A stretch of 12,020 nt of DNA from the NCBI GenBank assembly GCA_964587555.1, contig CAZPLR010000049.1:1-12020 (forward strand). Direction: 5' to 3'. The position numbers and the translations under genes are program-made. This document shows, one piece after another, positions 6,790-12,020 of the stretch. The notes beneath the pieces were generated by a model. It saw only the letters and a list, made by a program, of their open reading frames with translations. It made no database searches and had not been told where the DNA came from. Source of the DNA: JAHHTP01 sp964587555. Its GTDB lineage: Bacteria > Bacillota > Clostridia > Oscillospirales > Ruminococcaceae. The stretch's first letter is position 1, and every line of letters begins with the position of its first letter.

Positions 6790-7515
6790 TTATTCCTTCG
6801 AAATAAACTGAAGATAGTCCGCAAGACACGGGTAATCGCCCGCTAAAATCTCTATCGCTGCTATTATATATTTTCGATGGCGCTCCAAAATTTTTCGGTG
6901 TAGTCCATATTCTTTTTCCAGAATCTTAATCGGCAGCGTCTTCCCGCTGCGCAGCCGCGCAAGCAGGTCGTCCCGATTCAATATTACCCGAACAATCATC
7001 GCACAGGCCATTTTCGTCTTTCCCGCCTTCGGAGAAGAATCAACCAGATCCATAAAACCAAAGCCGTACTGCTTCAATACCCCGCCGAGCGCTTCGATCT
7101 CCAGCGCAATGTCATTCTGCGGTTCGACGATCACCTGCTGCATTACCTGCGCCTGGACTGCCTGATCGACCGCATCTTCCTCCTCACTGCTGCCGGAAAA
7201 GACCTCCGGTGATACGGAGATCTCTTTGCGGGTACGATAATCCCTGCGGATCTGGTCAGTTAGCCGCCGCTTGATTACTAGCTGTGCAAACAGGTAAAAA
7301 TTTCCTTTGCTGTTTTCGTAGGACGTCACCGCCTCGTGAAAGGCAGACAGCGCTGTCGACCATTCGTCGCAATGGGTGTCAATATAACGGCGGCAGACGT
7401 TCCCCGCCACCTTGAGAATAAAGTCGGTGCTTTGCTCCACAAGCAGGGCAAACTTTGCGTCGCTTGTTTTTGCAGCAAATATCAGTTCTTCTGACGCGCC
7501 AACCTGTTGTGGCAT
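6790..7515 (-). CDS. sigI: RNA polymerase sigma factor SigI
   Basis: This 241-residue sigma-70-family factor belongs to the SigI group. The SigI-type region 2 core spans about residues 41-95 (CRRYIDTHCDEWSTALSAFHEAV, then FAQLVIKRRLTDQIRR), and the distinctive SigI C-terminal domain spans about 135-235, ending in LHRKILERHRKYIIAA and then LAGDYPCLADYL. SigI directs RNA polymerase to heat-, envelope- or polysaccharide-responsive genes and is held inactive by RsgI. The adjoining rsgI confirms the assignment. The start at 7515 is supported by AGGGGG, 7 nt before ATG. Residues 102-132 are an acidic/Gln-rich linker. Transcription appears to start from an extended -10 promoter at 7564-7592. I found no ACCCCC/CGAA-type SigI promoter on the coding strand, so autoregulation is not evident. 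Confidence 0.93.
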   Translation of the reverse strand: MPQQVGASEELIFAAKTSDAKFALLVEQSTDFILKVAGNVCRRYIDTHCDEWSTALSAFHEAVTSYENSKGNFYLFAQLVIKRRLTDQIRRDYRTRKEISVSPEVFSGSSEEEDAVDQAVQAQVMQQVIVEPQNDIALEIEALGGVLKQYGFGFMDLVDSSPKAGKTKMACAMIVRVILNRDDLLARLRSGKTLPIKILEKEYGLHRKILERHRKYIIAAIEILAGDYPCLADYLQFISKE

Positions 7516-7563
7516 CCGAACACCCCCTGTTCTATATTCATGCTTCTAACACAAACTGTTCTT

Positions 7564-7592
7564 ATTATATCATATTTGTCGGGCGTTTTCCA
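7564..7592 (-). promoter_or_regulatory. Sigma-A-type promoter of sigI-rsgI
   Basis: On the minus strand, TGGAAA (7592-7587; four of six match TTGACA) lies 17 bp before TATAAT (7569-7564), with an extended TGA before the -10. The leader before sigI is about 40 nt. Confidence 0.65.
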
Positions 7593-7613
7593 CCCCCCTT
7601 TCATAATTTTGTG

Positions 7614-7649
7614 AAAAAAATTCCCGCAGGGAGATATTCCCTGCGGGAA
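7614..7649 (-). terminator. Intrinsic terminator of mrp
   Basis: A perfect 12-bp GC-rich stem has arms 7638-7649 and 7621-7632 around the loop GATAT. On the minus strand it is followed by a run of seven Ts. It lies about 40 nt after the mrp stop codon. Confidence 0.93.
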
Positions 7650-7690
7650 AATCAGCGTATCATTCGCCATAACCGGCATGTTGCAACGGA

Positions 7691-8515
7691 TCAGCCGATA
7701 ATTGCATCCGCCGCGTCGTCCATAAAGCAATGGTCAAACAGCTCCACTTTGCCCGCGTCGCACAGCGCAGCAAAGTCCGGATCGATCGGCAGCTTCGCAA
7801 GCACCTGCAATCCCTGCTCCTTTGCAGCCTCATCCGCTTTGCTCCTGCCAAATACCTCGATCTTCCTTCCGCAGTCCGGACAGATCAGGTAGCTGTAGTT
7901 CTCAACCACCCCCAAAACCGGAACGTTCATCATCTGCGCCATCTTGACCGCTTTGGCAACGATCATTGAAACCAGATCCTGCGGCGAGGTGACGACCACA
8001 ATGCCGTCCACCGGGATCGATTGGAACACAGTCAACGGCACGTCGCCTGTCCCCGGCGGCATGTCGATAAACATATAGTCGATATCGCCCCAGATCACAT
8101 CGGTCCAGAACTGCTTGACGCTGCCGGCAATGATCGGTCCGCGCCATACCACTGGGTCTGTTTCATTCGAAACAAGCAGGTTGAGAGAGATCGTCTGGAT
8201 TCCGGTTTCACTCTCCACCGGATAGATACCGTTTTTATCCCCGACCGCACGGGTGTGCAGCCCAAACATCTTCGGGATAGACGGTCCGGTGATATCTGCG
8301 TCCAGCACCGCGACGCGGTACCCTCTGCGGTTTAGCAGCACCGCAAGCATTGCGGTGACAGAGGACTTTCCAACGCCGCCCTTGCCGCTTACCACCGCGA
8401 TCACCCTTTTGATATGGCTCATCGCGTGCGGCTTTTCAATAAAATCCGCTGGATTCTGCTTTCTTGCACTGCAATTTTCGCCGCAGCTTGCGCAGTCATG
8501 CGTACATTCGCTCAT
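7691..8515 (-). CDS. mrp: Mrp/NBP35-family ATP-binding iron-sulfur carrier
   Basis: This 274-residue P-loop ATPase belongs to the Mrp/ApbC/Nbp35 group, which carries and delivers Fe-S clusters to apoproteins in the cytoplasm. The deviant Walker A is SGKGGVGKSS (43-52), switch I contains DADITGPS (72-79), the Walker B-like Asp151 lies in FIDMPPGTGD, and TSPQD (176-180) follows. The cluster-binding CPDC (Cys212, Cys215) is present. The N-terminus has four further cysteines (4, 8, 11, 15; C-x3-C-x2-C-x3-C), reminiscent of the Nbp35 N-terminal cluster site, instead of the MIP18/DUF59 domain of longer Mrp proteins. The ribosome site AAAGGAAG precedes ATG. The gene stands alone between its own promoter and terminator. 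Confidence 0.95.
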   Translation of the reverse strand: MSECTHDCASCGENCSARKQNPADFIEKPHAMSHIKRVIAVVSGKGGVGKSSVTAMLAVLLNRRGYRVAVLDADITGPSIPKMFGLHTRAVGDKNGIYPVESETGIQTISLNLLVSNETDPVVWRGPIIAGSVKQFWTDVIWGDIDYMFIDMPPGTGDVPLTVFQSIPVDGIVVVTSPQDLVSMIVAKAVKMAQMMNVPVLGVVENYSYLICPDCGRKIEVFGRSKADEAAKEQGLQVLAKLPIDPDFAALCDAGKVELFDHCFMDDAADAIIG

Positions 8516-8554
8516 TCTCTCAAACTTCCTTTCCCATCAGAAATCATACACCCT

Positions 8555-8583
8555 ATTATATCAGCTTTTTCACGTTCGCGCAA
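8555..8583 (-). promoter_or_regulatory. Promoter of mrp
   Basis: On the minus strand, TTGCGC (8583-8578) lies 17 bp before TATAAT (8560-8555), with an extended TGA before the -10. The -35 is weak, and the extended -10 likely compensates. The -10 lies about 40 bp before the ATG. Confidence 0.6.
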
Positions 8584-8596
8584 GGGTATTTTCCCC

Positions 8597-8634
8597 AAAA
8601 ATAAAAACGGCATCCGCCAAAATGGCGGACGCCG
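8597..8634 (-). terminator. Intrinsic terminator of the Gfo/Idh operon
   Basis: An 11-bp stem has arms 8624-8634 and 8608-8618, with one G-U pair and a 5-nt loop. It is followed on the minus strand by TTTTTATTTTT. It starts 6 nt after the stop codon of the short Gfo/Idh gene. Confidence 0.92.
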
Positions 8635-8640
8635 AGAGAA

Positions 8641-9483
8641 TCATTTTACATCGACCCAGACGCCCGGATTTTTCTTTGCTTCCTTTGCCGCCTCGATCGT
8701 CGCGATCACAGCAATCGTCTGCTCCTTCGGCGCGCCGACAGCCGCGCCCTCGGTGCGGAAAAATTCCATCATCTGACGGATGAGGTTCGGGAAAAATTCG
8801 GTCGCAGACGGAATGCAGACCGTCGTGCCATCGATGCGGTTGATATAGAGCGCAAACGGCGCTTCCGGCATATGCGCGATCGTCGCCGCCCTGCCATCCG
8901 CAAACTGTAGGATAACGTGCGGCGTGACGTCGGTGCCGATATACATCGTCTTCTCGATCTGCGTCCCCATCAGCCGGACAATCGGCTCGACCTGATGGAT
9001 CAGATAAATATCAAACACACCGCTGCCAACGCTTGCAACACTGTCAATCCCCGCAGGGTCGAGGTTTAATATCTCATCTGAAAAACGCAGTGCCGAAGAG
9101 GACCACATCGGGGTGTGGTATTCTTCCGCCAGCGCAAACAGCGCCTCAGCAGTCTTTTTATCCGGTGCAAAGGTCTTATCAATATAGGTAGGCTTACCGC
9201 TGCGCAGCGGCTTCTGCGCAAGTTCCCAGTGCATCTCCGGATTATCCGGTGAAAGAACGATCAAATAATCGCTTTTTTCGATGACCTCGTCAATGGTGGC
9301 GCAGCAGGTAATCCCCATCTCCTCACACCATTCCTCGCTTGTCATACCGTTTACCGGATTTGCGATCATGCCGTAACCATAGCAAACCTTCATCTCGCCG
9401 CCAGTTGCTTCCGTGATCCATTCCGGATAGTGATCCGCATGCCACTCCTTCAGGTAATAATCGATGAAGCCTATCTTTTTCAT
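8641..9483 (-). CDS. Short Gfo/Idh/MocA-like protein
   Basis: The 280-residue protein is related to the Gfo/Idh/MocA oxidoreductases but is shorter than the usual 330-390 residues. Its N-terminus (KKIGFIDYYLKEWHADHYPEW) lacks the glycine-rich Rossmann loop GxGxxA/G. The family EKP position appears as IDKTFAP with Lys103, and His163 in YLIHQVEP could be the active-site His. The second domain ends with AAKEAKKNPGVWVDVK. Whether it still binds NAD(P) is uncertain; it could be an active sugar dehydrogenase of a divergent subfamily or a partner subunit. I chose ATG 9483, not the longer in-frame ATG at 9558, because AAAGGGG lies 9 nt upstream and the longer version would overlap the preceding gene. 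It is cotranscribed with the full-length Gfo/Idh gene 19 nt upstream. Confidence 0.8.
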   Translation of the reverse strand: MKKIGFIDYYLKEWHADHYPEWITEATGGEMKVCYGYGMIANPVNGMTSEEWCEEMGITCCATIDEVIEKSDYLIVLSPDNPEMHWELAQKPLRSGKPTYIDKTFAPDKKTAEALFALAEEYHTPMWSSSALRFSDEILNLDPAGIDSVASVGSGVFDIYLIHQVEPIVRLMGTQIEKTMYIGTDVTPHVILQFADGRAATIAHMPEAPFALYINRIDGTTVCIPSATEFFPNLIRQMMEFFRTEGAAVGAPKEQTIAVIATIEAAKEAKKNPGVWVDVK

Positions 9484-9502
9484 ACCAAAACGCCCCTTTC
9501 CC

Positions 9503-10585
9503 TTATAAAACAGGGTACGACGATACGTCGATCTCCTTACCTGCGTCGGAAGAATCATATAACGCCTGCATGATCTTGCTGGTCAATACCGCGTTGTCGA
9601 TATGCGACGGCAGCTTTTCGCGGCTGTCAAGATCGTCCAAAAACGCATTGATCTCATCTTCAAACATTGGCGTGGTCTGGTATTTCGGGGTGATTTCCTC
9701 CAGCATACCATCCTTCGCGGTGTAGATTTTGAAGTCGGCGCCGTACTGTAAACGAATGCCCGCTTTATCGCCCATAAAGTCGATATACATCTCATCCACA
9801 AAGATATTCTGCGCCCAAGCGCCGTTTAAGGTGATGGTCGGACCTTCGGTGCGGATAAAGCCCGTCACCATATCGTCAACATCGTATACGCCGTCATATT
9901 TTGGCGGACCTGCCCACATCGAGGTGTAGGTGTAGTTCGGCATATCCTTGCCGAGCTTGCTAAACGCCTTGCCGGATGCGGTGAGCGGCTTTGGATCGCC
10001 GCAGCAGTACATGACGATGTCTAAGAAATGCACGCCCCAGTCGATCAGCGCGCCGCCGCCCGCGATCTCTTTGGTCGTGAACGCGCCGCCTAAGCCCGGG
10101 ATTGAGCGATGAGAACGGAACGAAACATAGACATGATAAACCTCGCCCAGTTCGCCGTTATCGATGAGCTTCTTGATGTAGTTTACGCCGGTATTGAAGC
10201 GGTTGACAACGCCGATGTTTAAGATTCTGCCGGTTTCGTGCTGCACTTTCTGCATCTCAAGCGCCTGCTCGTAAACTCTTGCCGCCGGCTTCTCACACAG
10301 AACGTCCTTGCCCGCACGCAGGAAATTGATCGCAATCTCGGAGTGCGCTTTGTTCGGCGTGCAGACGCTGACCGCGTCTAAATCCGGATCGTTTAAAATT
10401 TCGTGGTGATCGTAGACGGCTTTGCCGCAGCCGTATTTTGTGACCATCTCATCCGCACGCTCCGGGATGATGTCGCAAAAATATTTGATCTCGCAGCCGT
10501 CGTTCTTCAAATAGGCTGGGATATGCGCTGAATTAGCGATTGTGCCGCAGCCGATGATCGCAATTTGCTTTTTCCTTTCTGCCAT
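9503..10585 (-). CDS. Gfo/Idh/MocA-family NAD(P)-dependent oxidoreductase
   Basis: The 360-residue cytoplasmic sugar or cyclitol dehydrogenase has an N-terminal Rossmann domain with GCGTIA (12-17), the family EKP motif at 98-100 (Lys99 catalytic), and Asp182 and His186 in ALIDWGVHFLD, the usual acid/base pair. Residues 130-320 form the substrate-binding alpha/beta domain. Typical substrates are hexoses, inositols or amino sugars oxidised at one hydroxyl; the exact one is not readable. I chose ATG 10585 (MAERKKQIAI) because AAGGAG lies 8 nt upstream. The in-frame ATG at 10660 adds 25 residues with no family match. It is first in a two-gene unit behind a promoter at 10678-10707, with candidate operator sites just upstream. 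No transporter or kinase is visible nearby. Confidence 0.92.
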   Translation of the reverse strand: MAERKKQIAIIGCGTIANSAHIPAYLKNDGCEIKYFCDIIPERADEMVTKYGCGKAVYDHHEILNDPDLDAVSVCTPNKAHSEIAINFLRAGKDVLCEKPAARVYEQALEMQKVQHETGRILNIGVVNRFNTGVNYIKKLIDNGELGEVYHVYVSFRSHRSIPGLGGAFTTKEIAGGGALIDWGVHFLDIVMYCCGDPKPLTASGKAFSKLGKDMPNYTYTSMWAGPPKYDGVYDVDDMVTGFIRTEGPTITLNGAWAQNIFVDEMYIDFMGDKAGIRLQYGADFKIYTAKDGMLEEITPKYQTTPMFEDEINAFLDDLDSREKLPSHIDNAVLTSKIMQALYDSSDAGKEIDVSSYPVL

Positions 10586-10637
10586 AAAAATTTCTCCTTT
10601 TTCTTCTTCTTTAGTTACTCCAAAAGAATTTGTTTTC

Positions 10638-10669
10638 GGATTCCCACAGCATTTTCGCAAAAGGAATCC
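10638..10669. promoter_or_regulatory. Inverted repeat in the Gfo/Idh leader
   Basis: GGATTCC (10638-10644) and GGAATCC (10663-10669) are exact inverted copies 18 nt apart, just downstream of the predicted start of transcription. They could be an operator for a sugar-responsive repressor or a small leader hairpin. Seven-base arms can occur by chance. Confidence 0.3.
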
Positions 10670-10677
10670 TTATCCTT

Positions 10678-10707
10678 ATTATATCATCATTTCTCGCTGT
10701 CTGGTAA
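10678..10707 (-). promoter_or_regulatory. Promoter of the Gfo/Idh operon
   Basis: On the minus strand, TTACCA (10707-10702; four of six match TTGACA) lies 18 bp before TATAAT (10683-10678), with an extended TGA before the -10. The leader to the ATG is about 85 nt. Confidence 0.58.
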
Positions 10708-10750
10708 TCCAAATTTGTTCAGTCATGTTTCCGAAATGGACAAATTTGAA
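10708..10750. promoter_or_regulatory. Paired CAAATTTG palindromes abutting the -35
   Basis: The palindrome CAAATTTG occurs at 10710-10717 and 10741-10748, 31 bp apart start to start, which is about three helical turns. Their flanks make a 13-bp imperfect inverted repeat (10708-10720 and 10738-10750, one mismatch and one G-U). The inner copy directly adjoins the -35 box. No T-run follows on the minus strand, so it is not an intrinsic terminator. I read it as a candidate double operator. Confidence 0.4.
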
Positions 10751-10777
10751 CCAGTATTTTCATTTTATGAGCAAGTT

Positions 10778-11113
10778 TCACGCCTTCGGCTTTTCGTAGA
10801 AATAATAATCGCGCAGCGGCTGCACCCGATTATCCCTTACCATAACGCCCTCTGCCAAAAGCATTGCCCGCTGCTCCCCAATGCCGCCGAACACAAACTC
10901 CTCTGCTAGCCTCCCGTCGGCGTGAACGACCCTATGGCACGGCACCTCGCCAAAAAACGGGTTTTTATGCAGAATATTCCCCACTGCCCGCGCTGCGCGC
11001 GGCTTCCCTGCCATCGCCGCAACCGCGCCGTAGGTGCTGACCCTGCCAAGCGGGATCCGCTTAACCGCCTCATACACCTGCTTTGCAAACGGCGTCATCT
11101 GTGGATTCTCCAT
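10778..11113 (-). CDS. Single-domain MGMT-family (alkylguanine-DNA alkyltransferase-like) protein
   Basis: The 111-residue protein consists only of the C-terminal DNA-binding/active-site domain of O6-alkylguanine-DNA alkyltransferases; the N-terminal domain of Ada/Ogt is absent. The region GRVSTYGAVAAMAG (23-36) matches the helix-turn-helix, AARAVGNILHKNP (40-52) contains the DNA-probing Arg and the conserved Asn, and PCHRVV (58-63) retains the acceptor Cys59. Because that position is Cys, not the Trp of alkyltransferase-like Atl proteins, direct dealkylation is possible, though many short proteins of this type are poorly characterised. AAAGGA lies 8 nt before the ATG. The first 44 nt overlap the 3' end of trmB in a different frame, implying cotranscription and coupled translation. 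I see no clear terminator after it. Confidence 0.9.
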   Translation of the reverse strand: MENPQMTPFAKQVYEAVKRIPLGRVSTYGAVAAMAGKPRAARAVGNILHKNPFFGEVPCHRVVHADGRLAEEFVFGGIGEQRAMLLAEGVMVRDNRVQPLRDYYFYEKPKA

Positions 11114-11774
11114 GAAGCGTGTCCTTTCTCATAATGGTAAACTTGATCGGTATCCCCTGCGCGGAGAAAAGCCTTTCGTGCTCTGTTTCAATATTGCCCG
11201 CAAAACCGGAGGCGTGCAGGTCATAGGTTAGATAGGTCTGCACAAAGCCGCTTTCCTTAAAATAGGCAAGCGATTCCGCAAACAACTGGTCGTCATCGGT
11301 CTTGAACCAAATTTCCCCGCCGTCCCTCAAAAACGCGCGGTACTGCAAAAGCTGCCTTGTGTGGGTCAGGCGGTGCTTTTTGTAAGAATCCTTCGGCCAC
11401 GGGTTGCAAAAGTTGATGTAGATCCGCTCGATCACGTCGCTTTCGTCCAGCATCAGCCCAATGCGCTCGATGTCGTGCGACAGGATCAGCACATTGTCCG
11501 GTGCTTTCCCCTGTTCGGCAAACGCGGCGTCGATATGCTTCATCGTATCCCAAAGCACCTCGCTTTTGATATCGATCGCAATAAAATTCAATTCCGGATG
11601 CTTCACCGCAAGCTCCGCGATAAAATTTCCCTTGCCGCAGCCCAACTCCAAATAGATAGGTGCATGATTTCCAAACCGCTGCTGCCAGTGCCCCTTATAC
11701 GCCGTCGGATCGGCAATACAATACGGGCAGCGGGCAAGCTGCGGCCTTGCCTGCGGCTTTCTGCGCATTCTCAA
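11070..11774 (-). CDS. trmB: tRNA (guanine-N7-)-methyltransferase TrmB
   Basis: This SAM-dependent enzyme methylates G46 of tRNAs at N7. The SAM site LELGCGKGNFIAELA, the acidic strand FIAIDIKSEVLWD, the family signature FCNPWPKDSYKKHRLTH and the later GGEIWFKTDDDQLF are all present. The N-terminal MRRKPQARPQ is the usual TrmB opening. I prefer a TTG start at 11774, giving MRMRRKPQ and 234 residues, because AAAGGGG (11791-11785) is 10 nt from TTG but 16 nt from the alternative ATG at 11768. The long in-frame ATG at 11858 lies upstream of the promoter and is not used by it. The C-terminus runs past the usual family end by about 15 residues into the MGMT gene. Confidence 0.95.
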   Translation of the reverse strand: MRMRRKPQARPQLARCPYCIADPTAYKGHWQQRFGNHAPIYLELGCGKGNFIAELAVKHPELNFIAIDIKSEVLWDTMKHIDAAFAEQGKAPDNVLILSHDIERIGLMLDESDVIERIYINFCNPWPKDSYKKHRLTHTRQLLQYRAFLRDGGEIWFKTDDDQLFAESLAYFKESGFVQTYLTYDLHASGFAGNIETEHERLFSAQGIPIKFTIMRKDTLHGESTDDAVCKAGV

Positions 11775-11825
11775 AGGTTTCTCGCCCCTTTCTTCACTTG
11801 CGAAAAAGAATTTCCGCCAAGTTCC

Positions 11826-11854
11826 ATTATACCGGATTTTCCAAAGAATTGCAA
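11826..11854 (-). promoter_or_regulatory. Sigma-A-type promoter of trmB
   Basis: On the minus strand, TTGCAA (11854-11849) lies 17 bp before TATAAT (11831-11826), giving a start of transcription near 11819 and a leader of about 45 nt. There is no extended -10 here. Confidence 0.68.
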
Positions 11855-11982
11855 TCAATTCAGCAGCAATATAAGACGTATCTATCCATCTTAAAACTTT
11901 GCATTTATTACTATTTTAGTGCATAATCAATATATTTTTAGATTAAATGAAAAATTAAATGACATATACATAGAAAATTGTG

Positions 11983-12014
11983 AAAAAATATTCGCAAAAC
12001 GTGCATTTTGCGAA
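11983..12014 (-). terminator. Probable terminator of a gene beyond the right edge
   Basis: The arms TTCGCAAAA (11991-11999) and TTTTGCGAA (12006-12014) form a perfect 9-bp stem with a 6-nt loop, followed on the minus strand by TATTTTTT. The stem is AT-rich and therefore weaker than the others in the window. It would end a minus-strand gene lying to the right. Bases 11860-11982 are AT-rich with no gene visible. Confidence 0.55.
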
Positions 12015-12020
12015 AGATTT

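Noticed and set aside
6626..6829. 67-codon frame between sigI and rsgI, beginning within sigI
   Set aside because: It mostly overlaps conserved rsgI and sigI coding sequence in another frame and has no recognisable domain.
7520..7597. Two ACCCCC-like runs near sigI that resemble SigI -35 elements
   Set aside because: They are on the + strand, pointing away from sigI, with no CGAA-type -10 at the right distance. One is the complement of the sigI ribosome site.
1618..7649. Shared CCGCAGGG/CCCTGCGG core in the terminators at 1618 and 7614 as a dispersed repeat
   Set aside because: The identity is limited to the hairpin core; flanks and loops differ. Strong terminator stems of similar composition explain it.
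10708..10750. Intrinsic terminator after the MGMT gene
   Set aside because: The inverted repeat is AT-rich and has no T-run after it on the minus strand, and it adjoins a promoter; an operator is more likely.

Overview
The window looks like a chromosomal segment of a low-to-mid GC Clostridia-class Firmicute, probably of the Oscillospiraceae/Ruminococcaceae type. The signs are a SigI/RsgI sigma/anti-sigma pair, an SGNH hydrolase beside a DUF4358 lipoprotein, an M29 aminopeptidase, AGGAG-like ribosome sites, consensus TATAAT promoters and strong intrinsic terminators. This is inferred from gene content; no rRNA or other taxonomic marker is present. I see no tRNA, rRNA, CRISPR array, insertion sequence or phage gene. 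No stretch over 300 bases lacks a gene.

Layout. Bases 1-1598 (+) hold two cell-envelope genes, a membrane-anchored SGNH/GDSL hydrolase and a DUF4358 lipoprotein, closed by a perfect 17-bp terminator hairpin. From there on every gene is on the minus strand. Bases 1671-5302 are an operon reading from a promoter at 5274-5302: an N-acetylneuraminate lyase-like aldolase, a four-Asp-box sialidase-fold protein with no signal peptide, and an M29 aminopeptidase. A 100-N scaffold gap (2932-3031) sits between the last two. Identical 15-base ends on both sides indicate that the contigs really overlap and that nothing is missing. Bases 5386-7592 hold sigI-rsgI with their own promoter and terminator. Bases 7691-8583 hold a single-gene Mrp/Nbp35-type Fe-S carrier ATPase unit. 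Bases 8641-10750 hold two Gfo/Idh/MocA-family genes with a promoter and a possible double operator. Bases 10778-11854 hold trmB and a single-domain MGMT-type protein whose reading frames overlap by 44 nt. The right edge holds an AT-rich spacer and a probable terminator of a gene beyond the window.

Functional reading. The nanA-like operon and the Gfo/Idh pair point to catabolism of unusual sugars such as sialic acids in a gut-type anaerobe. SigI/RsgI is an envelope- or heat-responsive switch. Mrp, TrmB and the MGMT protein are housekeeping. The window is mostly ordinary. The most useful observations are the artefactual gap, the intracellular sialidase-like protein, the RsgI with a disordered repeat-bearing outer part, the degenerate short Gfo/Idh partner, and the paired CAAATTTG sites at its operon promoter.
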